NCBI RefSeq assembly: GCF_900142565.1 | Contig: NZ_FRBH01000004.1 | Coordinates: forward strand, 186,001 to 250,000 | Source of the DNA: Chishuiella changwenlii | GTDB taxonomy: Bacteria; Bacteroidota; Bacteroidia; Flavobacteriales; Weeksellaceae | DNA length: 64,000 bases | Direction of reading: 5' to 3' | In this document: one piece after another, positions 33,608-42,421 of the stretch | Layout: the number at the start of each line of letters is the position of its first letter | How positions within the stretch are numbered: the stretch's first letter is position 1 | Notes under the pieces: model-generated | The model's input: the letters and a program-made list of their open reading frames with translations, nothing else | Database searches by the model: none | What the model was told of the DNA's origin: nothing | Program-made: the position numbers and the translations under genes

Positions 33608-36523
33608 TTAGTAATTAAATAAATCCTCTAACGTTAATTCTTTTATTGTACCTAATTTCTGAACAGCATTCCAATCTAGGTTTTCTTTATTTCCTATTAA
33701 ACCAACATTAAATTTCTGACCTTTAATGTGCTTATTGAAAAAGCTATTTAATTGATCTAATGTTAATGTAGATGTTTGAGAATAAATATCTTTATTAATA
33801 TCATAGTTTAAACCTTTATCTTGTAAAGACAACCAGTAGAAAAAGATATTTGCTTTTGTATAACGCTTAGTTGCGATTTGTTTTAAAGCGGCTTGTTTAG
33901 AATTCTCAAATTGATTTGGTGCTTTTGGCATATCATTCATCAACTCATTCATAGCATCAACTGCTTGAGGTAATTTATTGGCTTGTGTTCCAATATTTGC
34001 TCTTACATAGTTATATAAATCTTTCTTAGTAGCATTAGAATAGTTTGATCTTGCCGAATAAGCTAAAGATTTAGACTCACGAATTTCCTGAAATACGATA
34101 GAAGATAAACCTCCTCCGAAGTATTCGTTAAAAATTCCAGATGGTGTTAAAACTGTTGGATCATATTTTGTATCACGAGCAACAAAATTAATTTCTGCTT
34201 GTACCATATCATATGGTGCAAAATATACCTTCCCATCTGTTACTGGTTGAGGAAAATCTTTCTTCTTAGGATAAGCTAAACCTTTACCAAAATTGTGATT
34301 TTTTTCAATTAACTTTTTCGTTTCATCAACATTATTTCCGAAATAGAAAACTTGATGTTTATAATTAAAGAAATCTTTAATTATTTGCGTTAATTCGCTT
34401 GGATTAATTGCTTTTAATTCTTCTTCAGATATGATATCTCTAAAACGATTATCTTCACCATATTGTGCATAATTATTTAATGCAACTGCAATAGCATTCT
34501 TATTTTTCTTTGCATTAACTCTCGATTTCAAGATTGTTTTTACATATTCTTGGTACGAATCGTTGTTTGCAACAGCATCATTAATTAAATGTTCAAATAA
34601 TTTTATACCGTCAGGTAAATTTTTCTGTAAACCAGTTAAATAAACATACGTTCTATCTGTACCTGCATTTACACCATATTCTACTCCAATTTTATAAAAC
34701 TCTTTTTTCAAGTTTTCTGGAGAATATTTAGAAGTTCCTAAATAATCTAAATAATTAATTGCTAAGCCTAATTTCTTACTGTGATCAGATCCCATATCAG
34801 AGATATAGTAAATAGAACTTAAATCATTCGTTTTATTTTCGATAGAAGTAAATTTTGCATTTTTAATTTTTCCTTCTTTCAATTCTTTTTTGAAATCAAC
34901 AAAAACTGGCGCAATGTCTTTTACTTCGATTTTCATAAAATCTTTATAAAAATCTGATTCAGCACTACGGTTTAATTGAATTGGAGTAATCCCTGGATTA
35001 GAAACACGAACTAAATCTTTGTTCTCTCCTTGACGTTTAAAAACAATTACATAGTTATCTTGATTGTAATGTTTCTTAGCAAAATCCATTAACTCTTGCT
35101 TTGTTACACGTCCCATTTCATCGTACTGATCAACAACTTGTGCCCATGGCATATCGTTGATATAAGATTTGTAAAGACTTGCAGCTAAAGCACGAGAATT
35201 ATCCCAACTTTGTAAACGAGATTTTTTTAAATCATTTACAACAGCATCAATCATCCAATCTTCAAACTTCCCTTGTTTGATATTTTCTATTTGTGCTAAA
35301 ATTAAATCACGAACTTCCTCTAAACTTTGTCCTTCTTTTGGAGAACCATAAAAAGAATGCATTCCATAATCTCTAAAGAAAGATGATCCACTTCCAGCAC
35401 CTAATGTTTTTTGTTGTTGATTAATATTTAAATCAATTAAACCAGCTGTAGAATTACTTAAAATATAATCAATTAAAGTAACATATTTAGCATCTTCACT
35501 TTTTGCACCATCAAAACGATAAGCAAATTGTACACGCTCCGATGATGGACTTGATACTTCACTTGTAACGATTTTCTTTACAGGTTCTTCTTTTGCAACA
35601 TATTGTGCAGGTTGAGGTTTTGCTGCGTATGATCCAAAATATTTGTCAATTAATGGAACAGCTGTATCAAAATCAAAATCTCCAATTAACATTACAGCCA
35701 TATTGTTTGGCACATAATATTTATCAAAATAATTATGTATTGCAACCATAGAAGGATTCTTCAAATGCTCTGAAGTTCCAATTGTAGTTTGTGTTCCGTA
35801 ATGAGATTTTGGAAATAATGTCTCCATTATTTTGTAATAAACTAAACGACCATCATTATCCTGTGAACGGTTAAATTCTTCGTAAACAGCTTCTAATTCT
35901 GTATGAAAAAGTCTTAATACTAATTCACTAAAACGCTCAGATTCTACTTTTAACCATTTCTCTAATTCATTATTAGGAATATTATTGTGATAAATTGTCT
36001 CTTCTAAAGATGTATGCGCATTTGTTCCAGATGCACCTAAAGATGAAATTAATTTATCATATTCATTTGCTACAGCATATTTTGATGCTTCTTGCGAAAC
36101 CTCATCTATCTTCTTATAAAGTGCAACTTTTTTAGCAGGATCTTTTTCTACTTTGTGTTGCTCATATAAATCAGATATTTGTTTGATTAATGGTTTTTCT
36201 TTTGCCCAATCTTGCGTTCCTATCTTAGAAGTTCCTTTAAAAACCATGTGCTCTAAATAATGAGCTAATCCAGTATTATCTTCTGGATCATTATTAGAAC
36301 CCGTTTTTACAGCAATATGCGTTTGGATTCTTGGTTCGTCTTTTAATTGCGCTAAGTATATTTTTAACCCATTTTTTAGGGTATAAATTCGAGTATTTGA
36401 AGGATCGTTTTCAACCATTTCATAGGTATATCCTTTACTATCTGTTTTCTTCAATGTATTTAGTTGTGCATAAGTTAAAACGGAATTGAAAAGAATTCCG
36501 CATACAAGAATAGATTTCCTCAT
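33608..36523 (-). CDS. M16 zinc metallopeptidase (insulinase/pitrilysin family)
   Basis: 971 residues with signal peptide (ending LTYAQ). The inverted zinc motif HxxEH is His88-Tyr-Leu-Glu91-His92 and the distal zinc Glu lies in ELEAVYEEFNRSQ. The protein contains two full M16 modules, an N-terminal catalytic half (about 40-480) and an inactive C-terminal half (about 540-960), as in pitrilysin-like enzymes. Periplasmic or secreted peptidase for small proteins or peptides. No type IX sorting domain at the C-terminus. Confidence 0.93.
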   Translation of the reverse strand: MRKSILVCGILFNSVLTYAQLNTLKKTDSKGYTYEMVENDPSNTRIYTLKNGLKIYLAQLKDEPRIQTHIAVKTGSNNDPEDNTGLAHYLEHMVFKGTSKIGTQDWAKEKPLIKQISDLYEQHKVEKDPAKKVALYKKIDEVSQEASKYAVANEYDKLISSLGASGTNAHTSLEETIYHNNIPNNELEKWLKVESERFSELVLRLFHTELEAVYEEFNRSQDNDGRLVYYKIMETLFPKSHYGTQTTIGTSEHLKNPSMVAIHNYFDKYYVPNNMAVMLIGDFDFDTAVPLIDKYFGSYAAKPQPAQYVAKEEPVKKIVTSEVSSPSSERVQFAYRFDGAKSEDAKYVTLIDYILSNSTAGLIDLNINQQQKTLGAGSGSSFFRDYGMHSFYGSPKEGQSLEEVRDLILAQIENIKQGKFEDWMIDAVVNDLKKSRLQSWDNSRALAASLYKSYINDMPWAQVVDQYDEMGRVTKQELMDFAKKHYNQDNYVIVFKRQGENKDLVRVSNPGITPIQLNRSAESDFYKDFMKIEVKDIAPVFVDFKKELKEGKIKNAKFTSIENKTNDLSSIYYISDMGSDHSKKLGLAINYLDYLGTSKYSPENLKKEFYKIGVEYGVNAGTDRTYVYLTGLQKNLPDGIKLFEHLINDAVANNDSYQEYVKTILKSRVNAKKNKNAIAVALNNYAQYGEDNRFRDIISEEELKAINPSELTQIIKDFFNYKHQVFYFGNNVDETKKLIEKNHNFGKGLAYPKKKDFPQPVTDGKVYFAPYDMVQAEINFVARDTKYDPTVLTPSGIFNEYFGGGLSSIVFQEIRESKSLAYSARSNYSNATKKDLYNYVRANIGTQANKLPQAVDAMNELMNDMPKAPNQFENSKQAALKQIATKRYTKANIFFYWLSLQDKGLNYDINKDIYSQTSTLTLDQLNSFFNKHIKGQKFNVGLIGNKENLDWNAVQKLGTIKELTLEDLFNY

Positions 36524-36686
36524 GTGTGATAATTTTAATTCTTTAAAAATAGTGAATTAAAATAAACAATAAGAGAATAAAAGTCATTTTACTAATTTAC
36601 TATCTTATTAGTGGAAATTAGTAGAAAATAAATTAATTGCGTGGAGAATATGATCTGCTGTAAAGCTTTAATGACGAGTAAAGTTT

Positions 36687-36982
36687 TTAGCTCAATCTCG
36701 ATTCTATATTCATAGATTGATGAAGAATCCTCATAACCTGAATTTGATTAAGTTTGGAATTGATTTTATAAAAATAAAGTGAGATTTTACACGAGAACAA
36801 AAATATCCTTTCCTAATTTCATTATAATTTTTTCCAGATTTAGGATTATTAGTTAAATATTCTATCTCGTCAATAATTAAATTAATATATCGATCAGCTT
36901 GTTGAATTGACCAATTTTCAAAAGTATATAACCAAATTTTTTCTAAATCTTTAGAAGCTTCTTTACTGATTATATAGTTCAT
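36687..36982 (-). pseudogene. parE: ParE-family toxin gene, frameshifted near the 3' end
   Basis: The open frame (83 residues, 36731-36982) matches the RelE/ParE toxin fold through KDLEKIWLYTFENWSIQQADRYINLI and HFIFIK, then ends with unrelated residues. In another frame the expected family ending continues: FYKINSKLNQIQVMRILHQ followed by SMNIESRLS and a stop at 36687. One missing base in the five-base run at 36770-36774 explains it. The toxin C-terminus with the catalytic-region Arg (RILHQ) would be lost, so the toxin is probably inactive unless the change is a sequencing error. ATG overlaps the parD stop by one base. Confidence 0.85.
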
Positions 36983-37230
36983 TATTTATCAGAATATTTC
37001 TTATGTAAATCTTCAAGAAAAGAATTTCTATCAAAATTTTCTACAATTCCAGAATTTTCTCCTTTCTTAAGCTCATTTATTAATTCTGCTTTTTTAGCTT
37101 CTTCATGCTCAAACATGCGTAATGCTGCTCTAATAACTTCACTTGCAGAAGAATATTTTCCTTTCTTCACTTGCTTATTAATAAAATCATCAAAATAATC
37201 GCCTAACAAAATTGATGTATTTTTAGCCAT
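36982..37230 (-). CDS. parD: ParD-family antitoxin
   Basis: 82 residues. Ribbon-helix-helix N-terminus (NTSILLGDYFDDFINKQVKKGKYSSASEVIRAALRMFE) typical of ParD/CopG antitoxins, then an acidic and lysine-rich C-terminal tail that binds the toxin. It precedes parE by a one-base overlap, the standard antitoxin-toxin order. It would repress its own promoter and neutralise ParE. Confidence 0.92.
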   Translation of the reverse strand: MAKNTSILLGDYFDDFINKQVKKGKYSSASEVIRAALRMFEHEEAKKAELINELKKGENSGIVENFDRNSFLEDLHKKYSDK

Positions 37231-37292
37231 AGCATTTTATTTATATTCAAATATACCAAATATTGGTATATTAATTAAATAGTATCTATAAA

Positions 37293-38246
37293 TTATCTTT
37301 TCTTGTATTTAGTTGTTTTTTTATCTCCTGTTTTCGATATTAAATCAATTTCAACAGCATTTTTTAAATCACGGCTTGCTGTTGCTGATGAAATATCTTT
37401 GAAATAATTCATATAATCTTTACGAGTAAATTCACTTACATTGTTTTCAACAAAAATATTGATTCTGTCTTCTTCTGAAAGTTTTTTACCTGAATTCTCA
37501 AGTAATTCACTTAATGAATGATCAATTATTTTCAACATATATTCAATGAATTTTGTTGATTTACCTTCTTTGTCTGACAATGATAAAGCATTATAGTATT
37601 CCTCTTGATTTTTCGAAATCAAATTTTCAAATGGTAAAAACTCAAAAATTGAATAATCTTGCATTAAAATTAAAGTTTGCCATAATCTACCCATTCGTCC
37701 ATTTCCATCTAAAAAAGGATGAATAAACTCCATTTCGTAATGGAAAACACAACTTTTAATTAATGTTAATTCAGATTTATCTTTTAAATATTCAAACAAA
37801 TCTTTCATTAAGTATGGTACATTTCCAAATGGAGGAGCTATATGTTCTACTTTTGAACCTTTAACAATTCCCACACCTTGATTTCTATATCTTCCAGGGT
37901 TTTCTATTAGTTTTTGAAGTAAAAGTTTATGAGCCTTTAGGAAATCTTTTTCGCTATGAGGTTTTAATTTATTGATATTTTTATAAACATCTAAAGCGTT
38001 TATAACTTCAAGAATATCTTTCTGTGGACCAATAACTCGCTTATTCTCCAAAATGGCAGTTATTTGCTCTTCTGTTAAAGTATTTCCTTCTATACTTAAA
38101 GAGGAATGAATCGTTTTAATTTGATTTTGTTTTCTTAAAGTAGGATTGGTTTTTATTAAATGTTTTGCATTAATTTCTCCAATTTTTTCTGAAATTGAAG
38201 TAATGAACTTTAATATTTCTGTTGTTATTTCGTAAGGTGGTTTCAT
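37293..38246 (-). CDS. Fic-domain AMPylase-type protein with winged helix
   Basis: 317 residues. Canonical Fic motif HPFLDGNGRMGR with catalytic His176, preceded by the flap region GIVKGSKVEHIAPP. The N-terminus carries the inhibitory motif (S/T)xxxE(G/N) as SLSIEG with Glu53, so this is a class II, self-inhibited Fic. The C-terminus (about 255-317) looks like a winged-helix domain (FTRKDYMNYFKDISSATASRDLKNAVEIDLISK). Such housekeeping-like Fic proteins transfer AMP to target proteins; the substrate is unknown. It lies between parDE and mrr. Confidence 0.93.
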   Translation of the reverse strand: MKPPYEITTEILKFITSISEKIGEINAKHLIKTNPTLRKQNQIKTIHSSLSIEGNTLTEEQITAILENKRVIGPQKDILEVINALDVYKNINKLKPHSEKDFLKAHKLLLQKLIENPGRYRNQGVGIVKGSKVEHIAPPFGNVPYLMKDLFEYLKDKSELTLIKSCVFHYEMEFIHPFLDGNGRMGRLWQTLILMQDYSIFEFLPFENLISKNQEEYYNALSLSDKEGKSTKFIEYMLKIIDHSLSELLENSGKKLSEEDRINIFVENNVSEFTRKDYMNYFKDISSATASRDLKNAVEIDLISKTGDKKTTKYKKR

Positions 38247-38373
38247 TTTATGATAGTATCAAATGATAGTATCACAAAAATAGTTTTTATTTCTTAAATA
38301 GACTGTAATCAGTAGTTAACTATTTTAAATTTTTAAACGTAATTATTTGCCAAATTATTACAATAAGAATCTT

Positions 38374-39243
38374 TTAGAGGCTTCTAAACCAATCATTTTT
38401 TATTTTCACTTCTTCCACAAGTTCTATATTAACACCAAGTCTTAAATCTTTTAATTTTTCAGCAAATTCATTTCCATCAATTAGATCTATTTGTTTTGCT
38501 CCATCTCTTTGAGCTTCTTTACGAGCTTCACGGCTAAAATTTCCTGTTGTCATTATTAAGCCTTTTTCTGCTCTTCCATCCATTGCACCTCTAAAATCAC
38601 GTATTACTGAGGAAGAAACTGTACCTTGATATCTTTTAGCCTGAAAGACAACATGAAAAGAGAGAACTTGACCTATCTTTAAAATTCCTTTTCCGTCAAT
38701 TCCTCCATCATTTGTTTTTCCAGTAACTTCTACATTTATAAAACCTAATTCTCTTAAAAGCCTTTGACAAAGTCTTTCAAACTGTGATGGCTCAATATTT
38801 CTTATCGTTTCCAATAATTTATCTTGCCAAGAAAATTCTTCTATCTCTTCAGTTATCTCTTCAATATTAGGAATATTAGAATCTTTAGTTTTAGTACTTT
38901 TTTCTAATCTCTCTTCTTTATCTTTTTTAACAACAAACTTTTTAACTTTATCTTTATTTACTTCATTATTTTTTTGACCATTTTCAGTTAATGCCCAAAT
39001 TCCTCTTGAAGAATTTTCAACTAAACCATACTTCTTCAAATAATTTCTTGCCCATGCAAGTCTATAAGCTAGTTTTGTTGTACTTTCTCTATGGATTTCA
39101 TTTATAGAATCTTCACTCAAATTAAGGATTTTAATTACTTCATCTTCTATTTCTGAAGTTGAACCTGAATTTCCTAAGTTTTTAAGTGCTTTTAATGTTG
39201 GATTAAATAAATCGTCATATTTATACTTAAAGTGTATATCCAT
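38374..39243 (-). CDS. mrr: Mrr-type restriction endonuclease
   Basis: 289 residues. N-terminal winged-helix Mrr_N domain (about 5-92, ending RGIWALTENGQ), a charged linker (about 93-138) and a C-terminal Mrr catalytic domain with the PD-(D/E)xK-type residues: Glu157 in FERLCQRLL, Asp183 in GGIDGKG and QAKRY (Gln201, Lys203). Mrr is a type IV enzyme that cuts modified foreign DNA. No methyltransferase is adjacent, as expected for type IV. Confidence 0.92.
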   Translation of the reverse strand: MDIHFKYKYDDLFNPTLKALKNLGNSGSTSEIEDEVIKILNLSEDSINEIHRESTTKLAYRLAWARNYLKKYGLVENSSRGIWALTENGQKNNEVNKDKVKKFVVKKDKEERLEKSTKTKDSNIPNIEEITEEIEEFSWQDKLLETIRNIEPSQFERLCQRLLRELGFINVEVTGKTNDGGIDGKGILKIGQVLSFHVVFQAKRYQGTVSSSVIRDFRGAMDGRAEKGLIMTTGNFSREARKEAQRDGAKQIDLIDGNEFAEKLKDLRLGVNIELVEEVKIKNDWFRSL

Positions 39244-39316
39244 TAGTTTCTAGATTGTTGATATTATTTTGTTGCACTATTAATTAAAGGTCTCTAAATT
39301 CAATAAAAACACCTTA

Positions 39317-40885
39317 TTACTTTTCAATAAAACTCTTCACAGCAATTGCTACTTTCGCACCGTCCATTGCTGCAGAAATAATTCCGCCAGCATAACCCGC
39401 ACCTTCGGCACAAGGAAATAACCCAGCAACTTGTACATGCTCTAACGTTTCTTCGTTTCGTGGTATACGAACAGGTGAAGAAGTTCTCGATTCTGTTGCT
39501 ACAACATTTGCATTTTCTGTAAAATAACCATTCATCTTTTTACCAAAAGTTTGAAAACCTTGTTTTAATGATTGATGTATTTCTTTTGGAAGAACGTCAC
39601 TTAATAAACCTGATGTTAAACCTGGTAAATACGAACAATCATTTAATGAATTAGATAATTTTCCAGAAACAAAATCAGTCATACGTTGTGCAGGAGCTTT
39701 TAACTTTCCTCCACCAACTTGCCACGCTTTTTGTTCTACCATTTGTTGAAATTTCATTCCAGCCAATGGTCCTGTAAAACCATATTTTGCAAAATCATTT
39801 TCATCTACCGTTACAACCATTCCAGAGTTTGCAAAAAACCCATCTCGTTTAGAAGGTGACCAACCATTTACAACTAATTCTCCTTCGTCTGTAGAAGCAG
39901 GAGCAATTATTCCTCCTGGACACATACAGAAAGAAAAAACACCACGACCAGCTTCTTGTGAAACTAATGAATAAGATGCAGGTGGTAAAAGTTCGTTACG
40001 TTCTGTTCCAATTGGACAATGGTATTGTGCTGCATCTATTAAACTTTGATGATGCTCTACACGAACACCTAAAGCAAATGGTTTAGCCTCTATTAATACT
40101 TTTTTCTCGTCTAGCATTCTAAAAATATCACGAGCCGAATGTCCCGTTGCAAGAATAAGAGAAGATGTTTTTATTTTTTTATCGTGATTGATTTCAATTC
40201 CTTTTATTTGATTGTTCTCAATAAGAATATCAGTTAATTTTGTATCAAACCAAACTTCACCTCCACATTCGATAATTGTTTCGCGCATTTTTGCGATAAT
40301 TCCCGGTAACTTATTCGTTCCGATATGTGGGTGAGCTTCTTGTAAAATTCGTTCTGTTGCACCAAAATGAACAAACCATTGCAACGACTTTAAAATATTT
40401 CCTCGTTTTGTAGAACGTGTATATAATTTTCCGTCAGAATAAGTTCCTGCTCCTCCTTCTCCGAAACAATAGTTAGATTCTGGATTTACAATTCCTTCTT
40501 TGTTCATTCCTGCTAAATCGCGACGACGGTCTCTAACATTTTTTCCTCTCTCTATGATAATAGGTTTTAGACCTTGTTCTATCAATTCTAAGGCAGCAAA
40601 AAGACCAGCAGGACCTGCTCCAGCAATATATACTTCGTGTTGGTTTTCTACGTTTTGTAAATTAGGATTAAACTCGAAAGCATCGTAAAATTCTTCGTTT
40701 ATAAAAACATTTACTTGTAATTGTGTTACAATGTTTTTACTTCTTGCGTCTAAAGACCTACGAATAATTTGATAGGAATTAATATTTTCTGGTTTCGTTT
40801 TTACAGCAGAAGCTAAACGTTGTTTTAAGATTTTTTCGTTTGCTGCTTCTCTTGGAGAGATACGAATAGTGATATTTTGAGGCAT
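39317..40885 (-). CDS. FAD-dependent dehydrogenase, COG2509 family
   Basis: 522 residues. An N-terminal extension of about 85 residues precedes the FAD-binding motif GAGPAGLFAALEL and IIERGKNVRDRRRD. Conserved family segments: NYCFGEGGAGTYSDGKLYTR, ATGHSARDIFRML, FALGVRVEH, CPGGIIAPAS and the C-terminal GAGYAGGIISAAMDG. Members are predicted flavin-dependent dehydrogenases with unknown substrate. Cytosolic. A -7 element TAATTTTG lies 25 bp upstream. Confidence 0.9.
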   Translation of the reverse strand: MPQNITIRISPREAANEKILKQRLASAVKTKPENINSYQIIRRSLDARSKNIVTQLQVNVFINEEFYDAFEFNPNLQNVENQHEVYIAGAGPAGLFAALELIEQGLKPIIIERGKNVRDRRRDLAGMNKEGIVNPESNYCFGEGGAGTYSDGKLYTRSTKRGNILKSLQWFVHFGATERILQEAHPHIGTNKLPGIIAKMRETIIECGGEVWFDTKLTDILIENNQIKGIEINHDKKIKTSSLILATGHSARDIFRMLDEKKVLIEAKPFALGVRVEHHQSLIDAAQYHCPIGTERNELLPPASYSLVSQEAGRGVFSFCMCPGGIIAPASTDEGELVVNGWSPSKRDGFFANSGMVVTVDENDFAKYGFTGPLAGMKFQQMVEQKAWQVGGGKLKAPAQRMTDFVSGKLSNSLNDCSYLPGLTSGLLSDVLPKEIHQSLKQGFQTFGKKMNGYFTENANVVATESRTSSPVRIPRNEETLEHVQVAGLFPCAEGAGYAGGIISAAMDGAKVAIAVKSFIEK

Positions 40886-40909
40886 GTTTATTGACTAAAA
40901 AATGAGTTG

Positions 40910-40917
40910 CAAAATTA
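40910..40917 (-). promoter_or_regulatory. -7 element (TAATTTTG) for the COG2509 gene
   Basis: Minus-strand TAATTTTG matches TAnnTTTG, 24 bp before the ATG at 40885. Confidence 0.5.
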
Positions 40918-40980
40918 CATTAATATTTTGAATTAAGTTTTTAGATTATGAGGTTATTCTTTGTTTCAGTTTTTAAAATC

Positions 40981-41062
40981 GCGACAGGGATTGAAGCGGC
41001 ATCCTTTTGTGGAGCGTTCTAGCGAACAAAAGATAAAGCGAGAAAGCCCGTTAGTTCGCCCC
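40981..41062. repeat. Dispersed structured repeat, copy B
   Basis: Related to 17478-17569. Internal stem CTTTTGT (41004-41010) with ACAAAAG (41026-41032), closing helix GCGA (40981-40984) with TCGC (41056-41059). Stem bases differ from copy A but stay complementary. Confidence 0.7.
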
Positions 41063-41070
41063 AAAAAATA

Positions 41071-41105
41071 AAAAGCTGTTCCTTAAAATTGAAGAAACAG
41101 CTTTT
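41071..41105 (-). terminator. Terminator after the C1 peptidase gene
   Basis: AAAAGCTGTT pairs with AACAGCTTTT, with CTT/AAG continuing inside, 22 bp downstream of the minus-strand stop. Confidence 0.8.
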
Positions 41106-41127
41106 TTATAATGTTATGAGATTTAAA

Positions 41128-42321
41128 TTATAATCCCAATTTTTTTAATGTTTGTTTTTGAACACCATTTTTGTGAATCAAAATATTTGTTGTTTTATAT
41201 TGTACAAAAGCTTTTGTAACATATAAATACCCTTCGTAATCGTTTGTTAATCCCCAAGAGTTTTTAACAATATAGTATTCTTTACCGTTTTGATCTTTTG
41301 CTAAACCAACAATGTGCATTCCGTGATCGTCTGTTGTTTGATAATCATCAAAAGCAGCTTGGCGTAAATCTTCTGTAATTACTTTTTCTGGTTTTGGACC
41401 TTTAAACATATCTGCTTTTTGTTGAGCATTCATATCCGCAAAATCTACTTCTGGTACATAAGCAACACCATTTTTCCAGCTAAATCCTTTTTCAGAAACA
41501 TCTGTTGCCCAAGCTACAGTATAACCGTTTTTCAAAGCATAATCTATATTATCTGTTAACTCTGTCATTGGAACATTGTAAAAAGATTCGTACGACCAGT
41601 TATCTGGAATAGCTAATACAAATGGTTTATAATATGTGTGTTCTTTGAAAGATGTAATTGCAACATAATCGTTAGGATTAATTCCTACGACTTGATCTGC
41701 AAATGTACGAGGTGTATATTTTTTACCGTTGTAAGTAAATTCTTTTGGATATTCTCCTAAATAACTATCAATAACAGCAGTGTAGGCTTTTTCCCAGTTT
41801 GGAGTAAGTTTTCCATTTGGATTAGAAACTACCGCTTTTAAAACTCCTTCTTGGATAGCAGCCATTTCTCCGAACTGATTGTTCTTTGTTCCGTAGTTTA
41901 ATCCTGTGTAAACATCTGTTGGAACTGCTCCGTATTTTTTAATTGTATTTAAAACATCAAAAAATCCTCCTCCATCTCCAAGAGTTGTTGCTCCATGCAT
42001 ACGTACATATTGTCTTCCTTTTTCTACATATGTATTTCTTGCATTAAAAATTGGAGATAACTGAACTGGTTGTTTTCCCATTCTTAACATTTCTGATTCG
42101 AAGAAAGAGTTACCAGAATATGACCAACATGTTCCTGAAGATCCTTGATTTTTTACTGAAGTATTTACTAAATTGATTACATCTGTAAACTTAAATGCTT
42201 CTTTACTGTTTTCACTAACATTTTTATTTAACGAGTTAACCAAGTTGTCTTGTGCCGATGCCAATTGTGCACCTCCAAATAAGATTGAAGCTGCAAATAT
42301 TGGGTAAAATATTTTACGCAT
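41128..42321 (-). CDS. C1 family cysteine peptidase (aminopeptidase C/bleomycin hydrolase type)
   Basis: 397 residues with a signal peptide (ending LASAQ), so exported. Papain-fold catalytic residues: Cys65 in NQGSSGTCWSYSG, His336 in HGMHIVGLA and Asn354 in KNSWG. The length and spacing correspond to the bleomycin-hydrolase/PepC branch, which in Bacteroidota commonly carries a signal peptide. Acts as an exo- or endopeptidase in the periplasm or outside. Confidence 0.92.
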   Translation of the reverse strand: MRKIFYPIFAASILFGGAQLASAQDNLVNSLNKNVSENSKEAFKFTDVINLVNTSVKNQGSSGTCWSYSGNSFFESEMLRMGKQPVQLSPIFNARNTYVEKGRQYVRMHGATTLGDGGGFFDVLNTIKKYGAVPTDVYTGLNYGTKNNQFGEMAAIQEGVLKAVVSNPNGKLTPNWEKAYTAVIDSYLGEYPKEFTYNGKKYTPRTFADQVVGINPNDYVAITSFKEHTYYKPFVLAIPDNWSYESFYNVPMTELTDNIDYALKNGYTVAWATDVSEKGFSWKNGVAYVPEVDFADMNAQQKADMFKGPKPEKVITEDLRQAAFDDYQTTDDHGMHIVGLAKDQNGKEYYIVKNSWGLTNDYEGYLYVTKAFVQYKTTNILIHKNGVQKQTLKKLGL

Positions 42322-42421
42322 TATAATTTAATTTTGTGTGAGTAAATAATGAGTAGCTAATTTCTAAAAAATGTTAACAATAAACCTATATAAATTTGAT
42401 TTTTTTTTAATGTTGGTTTAT

